Of a stretch of DNA of 64,000 nt, positions 57,430-64,000 are shown piece after piece. Location: NCBI RefSeq assembly GCF_001612885.1, contig NZ_BDBH01000011.1, positions 62,001 to 126,000 of the forward strand. The letters run 5' to 3'. The stretch is from Nocardia harenae NBRC 108248 (GTDB lineage: Bacteria > Actinomycetota > Actinomycetes > Mycobacteriales > Mycobacteriaceae). Position 1 is the first letter of the stretch. Every line of letters starts with the position of its first letter. The translations under genes and the position numbers were made by a program. The notes under the pieces are model-generated. The model was not told the origin of the DNA. It searched no databases and saw nothing but the letters and a program-made list of their open reading frames with translations.

Positions 57430-58326
57430 GTGCGCTTCCTGTTCCACTACCCGGAGCCGGCGGGCGACCGGGGTGACCCGCTGGACGCCTGGCCGCTCGC
57501 CGAGGTGGCCGCGGCAGCCGAGCGGCACGGCTTCGACGGCTTCTCGATCAGCGAGCACCCGGCCCCCGGCGCGCGCTGGCTGGCCATGGGCGGGCACCAG
57601 ACCCTCGACCCGTTCGTCGCGCTCTCCTTCGCGGCGGCCGCGACCACCCGGCTGCGGCTGCTCACCTACCTGTCGGTGGCGCCGTACCGCAACCCCCTGC
57701 TGCTGGCCAAGGCGGCCGCCACCCTCGACCTGCTCTCCGGCGGGCGGCTCACCCTCGGGCTCGGCACCGGGTACCTGAAGGGCGAATTCCACGCGCTCGG
57801 GGTCGATTTCACGGAGCGGAACACGCTCTTCGACGAGGCGCTCGACGTGCTTCCGCTGCACTGGAGCGGCGAGCCGTTCAGCTACACCGGCACGCACTTC
57901 GACGCCAGGGAGGTGCTCGCCCGGCCGCGCCCGGCGCAGCGGCCGATCCCCATCTGGGTGGGCGGGAACTCGGCGCTCAGCCGCGGGCGGGTCGCGGCCA
58001 AGGCGCAGGGCTGGATTCCCATGACCGGCGGCGCGGAGCTCAGCACCACGGCCCGGACCGCGGAGCTCGGCACCATCCCGGAGCTGGCCCGCAAGATCGG
58101 CGAGATCCGGGCCCAGGCGGCCGCGGCCGGGCGCACCGAGCACATCGACCTGGTGTACTCCTACCACGACGCCGCCGACCCGGCGATCGAGCCGGAGCGG
58201 CACCGCGCCGCCTTCGCCGAGCTGGCGGCGGCGGGGGTGGACTGGCTGGTCATCTCCAACCGGACCCCCACCGCCGCGGCCACCCTCGACTTCCTGGCCG
58301 GCTTCGGCGGGACCTACCTGACATGA
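57430..58326 (+). CDS. Luciferase-like (LLM) flavin/F420-dependent oxidoreductase
   Basis: This 298-residue protein starts at GTG 57430, 4 bases after the previous stop. It has the TIM-barrel features of the luciferase-like group: ERHGFDGFSISEHPAP, LTYLSVAPYRNPLLLAKAAATLDLLSGGRLTLGLGTGYLKGEF, and PIPIWVGGNS. Many actinobacterial members use F420. The substrate is unknown. It overlaps the next gene by four bases (ATGA). Confidence 0.85.
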   Translation: MRFLFHYPEPAGDRGDPLDAWPLAEVAAAAERHGFDGFSISEHPAPGARWLAMGGHQTLDPFVALSFAAAATTRLRLLTYLSVAPYRNPLLLAKAAATLDLLSGGRLTLGLGTGYLKGEFHALGVDFTERNTLFDEALDVLPLHWSGEPFSYTGTHFDAREVLARPRPAQRPIPIWVGGNSALSRGRVAAKAQGWIPMTGGAELSTTARTAELGTIPELARKIGEIRAQAAAAGRTEHIDLVYSYHDAADPAIEPERHRAAFAELAAAGVDWLVISNRTPTAAATLDFLAGFGGTYLT

Positions 58327-59168
58327 GCTGGTTCGCGGAGCGGGCCGGGCTGGCGGGGACGGTCGCGATCGTCACCGGCGGGGCGGGCGGGCTCGGGCAG
58401 GCCATCGTGGCGGATCTGCTGGCGAACGGGGCCGGGGTCGCGGTGCTCGACCGCGACCCCGAGGCGGCCGCCGCGCTGCCCGGCGGCGTGCTCGCCCGGG
58501 TCGGCGATGCCCGCGACCCGGCGGAGCTCACCGCGCTCTTCGAGGCGGTGGACGAGCGCTGGGGGCGGCTGGACACCCTGGTGAACGTGGTCGGCGGCAC
58601 CTTCCGCGCCGCCTTCACCGACACCACCCCCAGCGGCTGGGACGCGCTGCTGCGCAGCAATCTCACGCACGTCCTGCACGCCTGCGCGCTCGCCGTGCCG
58701 CGCATGCGGGCCGGTGGGCGCGGGGGCAGCATCGTCACCATCTCGACCGTCGAGGCGCACCGGGCGGCGCCGGGGTTCGCGGTGTACGCGGCGGCCAAGG
58801 CGGCGGTCGAGCACTTCGCCCGCACGCTGGCGGTGGAGGTGGCGCCGGACGGGATCCGGGTGAACAACGTGGCCCCCGACTACATCCCGACTCCGAACCT
58901 GCGCCGGATCGGCGGCGGGGACGGCGCGCTGGACGACCCCGAAGGGGTCCGGGTGGCGATCCCCATGGGCCGGGCCGGGGTGCCCGAGGACGTCTCGCAC
59001 TGCGTGGTGTTCCTCGCGTCCCGGCTCTCGTCCTACATCACCGGCACCACCCTGCACCCCGATGGTGGCACGCACGCCTCGGCGGGCTGGTTCAACTGGC
59101 CCGGTGGGGGGTGGGCCAATCACGTTCCGCCGCAGTACCTCCGGGATCGGTCGACCGGGCCGAGGTAG
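58323..59168 (+). CDS. Short-chain dehydrogenase/reductase 3
   Basis: This 281-residue SDR has VAIVTGGAGGLGQAIVADLLANG (TGGAGGLG), VNVVGGTF, the catalytic Ser in VTISTVEAH, and YAAAKAAVEHFARTLAVEVAPDGIRVNNVAPDYI. It is a classical SDR with the NAD-binding Asp in LDRDPEAA. It is the last gene of the operon dehydrogenase-dehydrogenase-LLM-SDR. The C-terminal tail (GWFNWPGGGWANHVPPQYLR) is unusually long and Trp/Gly-rich. Confidence 0.88.
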   Translation: MSWFAERAGLAGTVAIVTGGAGGLGQAIVADLLANGAGVAVLDRDPEAAAALPGGVLARVGDARDPAELTALFEAVDERWGRLDTLVNVVGGTFRAAFTDTTPSGWDALLRSNLTHVLHACALAVPRMRAGGRGGSIVTISTVEAHRAAPGFAVYAAAKAAVEHFARTLAVEVAPDGIRVNNVAPDYIPTPNLRRIGGGDGALDDPEGVRVAIPMGRAGVPEDVSHCVVFLASRLSSYITGTTLHPDGGTHASAGWFNWPGGGWANHVPPQYLRDRSTGPR

Positions 59169-59266
59169 GGCAGCATGGCGCAGTCCGCGCGGGCGGCGTG
59201 CGCGGGGCCGAGGGTATTCGGGATCTCGCGACACGGCCACCTGGTCGCGCACGGCCTGCAACCTGC

Positions 59267-62200
59267 TCATGGCGATGGTGGTCGAATATCCCGCGCACGC
59301 ACCCCGAGCGTCCCCGACCACTCCGCCACGAGCGCGAGCAACTCCTCGTTCGTGCCCGCGCGGGAAGCCGCTTGCCGCAGCGCTGTTGTCGCCTCGCGCT
59401 TCCCTTTCGGCCCGGCCGCGCGGGCACGGGTAATGTGGGCGTAGACCGCGAGTTCGATGCCGGACTCGCTGTCCGCCGGCAGTTCCTCGGCGAGCGCGAC
59501 CGCCTCGTCGGCGCGCTCGCGAGCCGCCGGCCACTCGTCCCGATCGCAATGAATGTCCGCCAGGTTGTTCAGTGCCTCCACGAGTTCGGCGCGGTTCTCC
59601 GGCTGTTCGCGCAGTATCCGCACCGCCTCCACGGTGTGCCGCAGCGCTGTCCCGAGCTCGCCGCGTGCGCTCGCGCAGACGCCGGCATTCACCAGGATCC
59701 CGGCGAGTTCCTCGTCCACGTCGGAGCCGATCGAGCGGCACTGCTCGATCGCCCTGTCGAATTCCGCGCTCGCGCGGTCGTGTTGCTCGTCCGCGTCGAG
59801 GGCGCGGGCGAAGCCGTGCAGCACCGAGACGTAGTCGACGCGCAGATCCAGGTCGGTCTCGTGGTCGCGCAGCACCGTGGGGAACAGGGTCGCGGCGTGC
59901 TCCGCATCCCGGCGGGCACGGTCCATCGAGCCGAGATCGAACGCCACCGACGAGGACAGGTGCCAGGCATGGGCCAGCTTCCGCCGTGTGGTGCTGCGCT
60001 CGTGGCTCCCCCGGGCGTACAGCTCGAGCGCCTCGTCCACCGACTCCAGCGCGCTCTCGTCGTCACCGAGCGCGACGTGGGCGTGCGCGAGCCCGACGAG
60101 CGTCTCCGCCAGTGACTCGGCGAGGTCCTCCCGGCCGGAGCCCTCCCCCTTGCGATAGATCTCCACCGACTCCTCGAAGGCGTCGATGGCGCGCTCGTGC
60201 TCCAGGCGGTCGTACCGGCAGTTTCCCAGGTTGTGCAGCGCACCGGCGAGGGAGAGCAGGTGGATACCCGGAAGCCGCGCGGCAAGGCCGCGGTAGAGCG
60301 GAATCGCCTCGTCCAAGTAGTCGAGCGCGCGATCGGCCAGGTCGAGCCTGCGCAGCAGTGCGGCGGTGTTGTTCAGGGTGTCGGCGAGCCGCTCCAGGTG
60401 AACGTCGCCGAACCGGTCGACAAGCACGCGGGCCCTGGCCACCGCGCGCTCACCGAGCTCCGCCCCCTCCTGCCACTGCCCGAGTGCGGCGTGGGCGCCG
60501 GCCAGGTTCCCGAGGACCCGCACCAGGGCATCGCCGAAGCGATCCGGCAGCTCGGCGTCGAGTTCGCCGTAGATCCGGGCGGCTTCGTCGGTGGCTTTCC
60601 AAGCCGGCCGCAGCTCGGCCACGGCATCGTGGATCGCGCCGAGGCTCTCCAGCGCACCGGCCAGGCGTTCTCGCTGGTCCGGATTGCCGTCGCCGCGATC
60701 CAAGCCGCGCAGAATGTCGATCGCGCGCTCGGCGCCGGCCCGCGCCGTCGCCGGGGCGCCGGCCTCGCCCGCCAGGTCGGCGAGCGTGATAAGGGCATCC
60801 GCCGAGCTGTTCGCGAGCTCCTCCTGGTGCACGCCGCTGTCGGCGGGGATCTCGTCGAGCAACCGCACCGCCTCCTCGGCGGAACGCAACCCGTCCTCGT
60901 ACAGCCCCAGCCGCGCGTAACAGGAGGCGAGCGTGGTGAGCGCCTCGGCGAGCTCCCGGTTCGCCGCCGGTGTGCCCATGAGCTTTCGATAGTCCGCGAC
61001 TGCGGCGCCTGCGGTGACGAGTGCTTGATCGTGGTCGCCGACGGCGGCGAGCCGCAGCGCGAGATCGTGCCTGAGCTCGGCGACGAACTCGAGATCGACC
61101 GTCGGCCTGCGGGTCTCGAACCGAAGCAGTGCCTTGGTGTGCTGGGCCGCGAATGCGGCGAGCGCCAGGCTGCGCTCGGGCAGCGCCTCCACGATGGCCG
61201 TGGTCAGATCGACACCCCCACGCACCGAGCCGAGCACACGGACCAGCGTGGAATTGTCGACCTGGGTGGCAACCGTGATCGCGATGCCGATGCGACTCGG
61301 AGTGTCGACGGCGAGCAAGGTCGCCATCGGTTCCGACATCGGATGCCGGGCGGCCGCCCTCGCCAGCACCGTGAGTGCGCGAAAGAGCTGCCCGTCGGTG
61401 AGTACCGGCGCGATATCGGCGGCTAGCTCCGGGTAGCCGGGCAGTCCGGGTTCACCGGCGAGCACGGCGGCGATCAGATCCTCGCCGAGCCGGTCCGGGC
61501 GGAGCGGATTCAGCGCCGCCCGGCCCGGATAGAGCTGGGTCAGCCAGCGGAAGTGATCGTTGACCACGCTGCGGCCTGTATCCAGCCCCCGCAGCGTGGT
61601 CAGCACCGCATAGGCGGCGGCCGGAGTCTCGGCGCCGGTCAGGGTTGCCGCGGCGACGACTTCGCGCAGGGTATCGGGATCGGGGCGAAGGCCGCAGGGG
61701 GCCGCCGACGACGCCCAGTATCTCTCCTCGTGGTGCAGCACCCGCAGGACCGGGTTCGACCGCGCGTCGGTGGGCTGTCCGTCACGCAGGTCGAGCACGG
61801 CAGCCAGCGCGGCCGCGTGCACGTCGAGAACCTGGTCGAACCGATCGGCATCGAGGTCGGCGGGCGCTGCGACCGGGCCCGGCACCCCGAGCCTGCGGCC
61901 GAACTCGGCGGCCGCGCGGTCGAACTGGTCCCAGCGCGCCGCCCCGCGGCCGATCTCGGGGACCGGTGTGGCAGCCAAGTCCGTGAAGCAGTCGGCGATC
62001 GCCGGTTCGCCGTGCCGCTGCAGGGTACGCAACCACGGCCCCGGTGCCCGCGCGAGCAGCAGCAGCCGGGCGGCGCCGTACCCACGGGGGCGCGCCCGGA
62101 GCGCTCGGATGATCGTCACGAGTTGATCGGTCCTCGCCTCGGCATAATCCACGGCGAGTACCACCGGACCGCGCACCGCACGGAGCCGGTCGATCACCTC

Positions 62201-62935
62201 GGCGTCGGCCGCATCCCGCACGAATCCGGCGTGCAACCCGAGTTCCCTGGCAAGGGCGACGAATTCGGTGGCGAGCCGGGTCTTGCCGCGCCCACCCGGG
62301 CCGACCAGCAGCCGGACGCCGAGCGAGCCGGGTGCGCCGAGCCACGCGACCAGCTCCGCGAGCGACTCCCTGACCGCGGTGAACTCGACGACGCGATACT
62401 CGGCGCGCAGGAGCTCGCTGGGCAGCGGATCGTCCGGCAGCACCGAGGTCTCGTCGAAGAGATCCGGCAGCGCGAGCTCGGGGACCAGCTCGACCAGCCG
62501 GTCACCCAAACGGTCCAGCGACTCGGAAAGCCGCCGGTGGGTGATGGTCTCGGCCTGGCGAAGCATGGCCCGCTCGATGTCGGCGGGCAGCTCGACCGGG
62601 AGTTCCGCGCCATCGACCAGCACCGGCACGATCGCGATATCCCGCTCCAGCGCACGCTTGATCTCGCGGCGCACCCAGTCGCCCCGGCGATCGACCGGCC
62701 GCAGCCCGGTGTCCGGATCGGGGGTGGACCAGCGAGGGCCGATCAGCACCACGAGCACCCGGATCTGCTCCAAGGCCGAGCGCAGGGAGTCGGGGTAGAC
62801 CTCTCCGCCGCGCATGGACTCGTGATCGAGGAAGACCCGGTCGCCGAAGCGTCCCTGGAGGTAGCGCCGCACCTCGGCGGCGCCGAAACGCAGGTCAACG
62901 GTCCGATAGCTCACGAAGATGTCGAACACGGACAC
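59267..62935 (-). CDS. TIR-NTPase (STAND)-TPR protein, probable antiphage/cell-death effector
   Basis: This 1222-residue protein starts at GTG 62935 (GTG 62929 is alternative). Residues 3-150 form a TIR domain: FDIFVSYRTVD, VFLDHESMRGGEVYP, LVVLIGPRWS and DWVRREIKRAL, where Glu 91 occupies the catalytic position of NAD-cleaving TIR enzymes. Residues 205-400 form a P-loop NTPase: Walker A GPGGRGKTRL (212-221) and Walker B VVLAVDYAE (258-266). Residues about 640-1190 are TPR-like helical repeats, such as LADTLNNTAALLRRLDLADRALDYLDEA and LAGALHNLGNCRYDRLEHERAIDAFEE. This TIR/STAND/sensor layout is that of prokaryotic NLR-like defence proteins, in which TPR binding of a trigger activates NAD depletion. 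It lies 31 bases downstream of a TetR gene with two regulon-like palindromes. Confidence 0.82.
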   Translation of the reverse strand: MSVFDIFVSYRTVDLRFGAAEVRRYLQGRFGDRVFLDHESMRGGEVYPDSLRSALEQIRVLVVLIGPRWSTPDPDTGLRPVDRRGDWVRREIKRALERDIAIVPVLVDGAELPVELPADIERAMLRQAETITHRRLSESLDRLGDRLVELVPELALPDLFDETSVLPDDPLPSELLRAEYRVVEFTAVRESLAELVAWLGAPGSLGVRLLVGPGGRGKTRLATEFVALARELGLHAGFVRDAADAEVIDRLRAVRGPVVLAVDYAEARTDQLVTIIRALRARPRGYGAARLLLLARAPGPWLRTLQRHGEPAIADCFTDLAATPVPEIGRGAARWDQFDRAAAEFGRRLGVPGPVAAPADLDADRFDQVLDVHAAALAAVLDLRDGQPTDARSNPVLRVLHHEERYWASSAAPCGLRPDPDTLREVVAAATLTGAETPAAAYAVLTTLRGLDTGRSVVNDHFRWLTQLYPGRAALNPLRPDRLGEDLIAAVLAGEPGLPGYPELAADIAPVLTDGQLFRALTVLARAAARHPMSEPMATLLAVDTPSRIGIAITVATQVDNSTLVRVLGSVRGGVDLTTAIVEALPERSLALAAFAAQHTKALLRFETRRPTVDLEFVAELRHDLALRLAAVGDHDQALVTAGAAVADYRKLMGTPAANRELAEALTTLASCYARLGLYEDGLRSAEEAVRLLDEIPADSGVHQEELANSSADALITLADLAGEAGAPATARAGAERAIDILRGLDRGDGNPDQRERLAGALESLGAIHDAVAELRPAWKATDEAARIYGELDAELPDRFGDALVRVLGNLAGAHAALGQWQEGAELGERAVARARVLVDRFGDVHLERLADTLNNTAALLRRLDLADRALDYLDEAIPLYRGLAARLPGIHLLSLAGALHNLGNCRYDRLEHERAIDAFEESVEIYRKGEGSGREDLAESLAETLVGLAHAHVALGDDESALESVDEALELYARGSHERSTTRRKLAHAWHLSSSVAFDLGSMDRARRDAEHAATLFPTVLRDHETDLDLRVDYVSVLHGFARALDADEQHDRASAEFDRAIEQCRSIGSDVDEELAGILVNAGVCASARGELGTALRHTVEAVRILREQPENRAELVEALNNLADIHCDRDEWPAARERADEAVALAEELPADSESGIELAVYAHITRARAAGPKGKREATTALRQAASRAGTNEELLALVAEWSGTLGVRARDIRPPSP

Positions 62936-62966
62936 ATTCTGCCGGATCCCGCGGCCGGGACCGGGG

Positions 62967-63590
62967 TCAAAGGGTGAGGGCGCGCAGGGCGAAGGCGGTG
63001 ATGCGGTCGGTGAGGGCGGCGTCGGGGAGTTCGCGGCGGCGGAGCAGGTCGGTGAGGGTGCCGATGGTGGCGTGCGCGATGAGGGCGGCGTCGAGGTCGG
63101 GGGTGGCACTGCCCAGTTCGGCCAGATCGGCGTGCAGCAGGGCGGCGAGCGCCTCACCGACGACGCCGGGGCCGGGCTCGAGCGCGATCCCCGGCCCCGC
63201 CGCGTTCCACAGGACCGCGAGGGTGGCGGCCGCCGACTCCGCCTCGGCCTGGGCGAGCACCGCCCCGACCCAGCGCCGGAGCCGGGCGCGCGGGTCGCGC
63301 TCCCCCGCCATGCGGTGCGCGGTGTACCTCGCGAGCCGCTCGGCCCCGTCCTCCAGCAGCGCCGCGACCAGGGCGTCCTTGGCGGGGAAGTGGCGGTAGA
63401 AGGCCTCGTTGGAGAGTCCGGCGGCGGCCACGATATCGGCGACTCGCGGCTTGGCGGTGGTACCGGCGGAGGCCATGACGACAAGGGCGGCGTCCAGCAG
63501 GCGGCGCACCTCGTCGGCGTAGTCGGCCCCGCGCCTGGCCAGCGACCGCTGCGCGATCCGGCGCGCCACCACACCAGGTTCGTCCACCAC
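62967..63590 (-). CDS. TetR-family regulator D
   Basis: This 207-residue protein starts at GTG 63590 after AGAGGTGGTGGC. The ATG at 63623 would begin within the palindrome. It has a TetR domain at residues 15-65 (RLLDAALVVMASAGTTAKPRVADIVAAAGLSNEAFYRHFPAKDALVAALLED) and a helical ligand domain (RARLRRWVGAVLAQAEAE, AALLHADLAELGSATPDLDAALIAHATIGTLTDLLRRRE). It is divergent from the phosphotransferase gene at 63658 and upstream of the TIR gene. Two palindromes lie in front of it, so it is probably controlled by the regulon, or binds its own operator. Confidence 0.82.
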   Translation of the reverse strand: MVDEPGVVARRIAQRSLARRGADYADEVRRLLDAALVVMASAGTTAKPRVADIVAAAGLSNEAFYRHFPAKDALVAALLEDGAERLARYTAHRMAGERDPRARLRRWVGAVLAQAEAESAAATLAVLWNAAGPGIALEPGPGVVGEALAALLHADLAELGSATPDLDAALIAHATIGTLTDLLRRRELPDAALTDRITAFALRALTL

Positions 63591-63601
63591 GCCACCACCT
63601 C

Positions 63602-63639
63602 TCAGAATTGCATTCTGAATCATGAGAGGCTTATTCTCA
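63602..63639. promoter_or_regulatory. Two palindromes in the tetR D / phosphotransferase region
   Basis: TCAGAATTGCATTCTGA (63602-63618) is a perfect 17-base palindrome with centre TGC. TGAGAGGCTTATTCTCA (63623-63639) is a copy of the regulon operator with one change in the left arm. They lie in the 67-base region between the divergent genes. Confidence 0.65.
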
Positions 63640-63657
63640 AGCGGACTTGGAGGTGCG

Positions 63658-64000
63658 ATGACCGACCTGCACACCCCGCGGCTGGCCGCCTGGATGGATG
63701 GGGCGGGCCTGCCCGGCGCCGGCGCCCCGCTCCGCACCCGGCTGCTCTCCGGCGGCACCCAGAACGAGATCTACGAGGTGGCGCGCGCCGATTTCCGCGC
63801 CGCCCTTCGCATTCCGCCCGCGGCGGCGCCGCCGGACCGGGACCGGGGCATCCTGCGGGAGTGGCGGATCATCGCGGCGCTGGACGGCACCGATGTCCCG
63901 CACCCGCCCGCGCTGGCGGTCTGCACCGACCCGGCGGTGCTCGGCCGCACCTTCTACCTCATGGGCTTCGTGGACGGCTGGTCGCCCATGGACCACCAGA
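63658..64000 (+). CDS. Aminoglycoside-phosphotransferase-family protein, 5' part
   Basis: The gene starts at ATG 63658 after TTGGAGGTGCG and runs off the window edge, with 114 codons present. The segments RTRLLSGGTQNEIYEVARADFRAALRIPP and REWRIIAALDGTDVPHPPALAVCTD and GRTFYLMGFVDGW match the N-terminal lobe of the APH/ACAD10-type phosphotransferases that occur beside acyl-CoA dehydrogenases in actinobacteria. It may phosphorylate a hydroxyacyl-CoA before elimination, as in ACAD10/11 systems. Only the N-terminus can be read. Confidence 0.75.
   Translation, partial: MTDLHTPRLAAWMDGAGLPGAGAPLRTRLLSGGTQNEIYEVARADFRAALRIPPAAAPPDRDRGILREWRIIAALDGTDVPHPPALAVCTDPAVLGRTFYLMGFVDGWSPMDHQ

Noticed and set aside
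62936..63598. Extending the TIR protein to 63598
   Set aside because: The added 221 residues are Pro/Ser/Arg-rich and are the antisense-frame image of the TetR D gene. The TIR domain begins at 62935.
10709..63639. KstR or KstR2 as the palindrome regulator
   Set aside because: KstR sites are AAC-NN-GTT and KstR2 sites are CAAG-NN-CTTG centred. The spacing and arms here (GAGAA-N5-TTCTC) do not fit either.
63591..63758. Longer N-termini for TetR D (ATG 63623 or a start at 63758)
   Set aside because: Both would place the start inside or upstream of the palindromes, and no TetR homology precedes residue V57 of the long frame. GTG 63590 has a good ribosome site.

Overview
The window is about 70% GC DNA from a mycolic-acid actinobacterium, most likely Nocardia or a close relative such as Rhodococcus. 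The evidence is a complete yrbE/mce lipid-import operon, mycofactocin-type short-chain dehydrogenases, an F420/FMN luciferase-like oxidoreductase, many acyl-CoA enzymes, GTG starts and frequent ATGA/GTGA gene overlaps. No rRNA, tRNA or CRISPR array was seen.

Left edge (1-1400): a lower-GC block carries a partial minus-strand gene with two tandem DUF4913 domains, a family typical of actinobacterial phages and integrative elements. A hairpin and a frameshifted Mce-like remnant follow. Then come a MerR regulator with a well-formed operator-promoter, a secreted TAP-like hydrolase lipoprotein, a convergent membrane protein with a Cys-type hydrolase elbow, a TetR regulator, and a solute-binding lipoprotein with a double ABC permease and a TPR protein (to 10664).

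From 10.7 kb to the right edge the window is a large lipid or isoprenoid/steroid-like catabolic island. It holds TesB thioesterases, acyl-CoA synthetases, three or more acyl-CoA dehydrogenases in paired arrangement, an AhpD-like protein, SDRs, three cytochromes P450 (two with their own small ferredoxins), a ten-gene mce importer cluster (yrbE A-B, mce A-F and one Mce-associated protein), two amidohydrolases, MaoC, CaiB/BaiF CoA-transferase, aldehyde dehydrogenase, and two DUF35/thiolase systems, one of them a fusion. The genes supply uptake (Mce), CoA activation, oxidation, side-chain cleavage and thioester hydrolysis. The substrate is not identifiable from sequence.

The strongest new observation is one recurring 15-17 bp palindrome (consensus TGAGAATNNNATTCTCA), found in front of nearly every transcription unit from 10.7 kb to 63.6 kb. 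It implies a single regulon, probably controlled by one or both of two near-identical TetR paralogues (4998-5648 and 10815-11459). The last TetR unit (62967-63590) carries two such sites and lies 31 bases upstream of a 1222-residue TIR-NTPase-TPR protein that looks like an antiphage or cell-suicide STAND protein.

Start codons were chosen from ribosome-binding sites, overlaps and paralogue comparison. Palindromes were located by eye, so the list may be incomplete.
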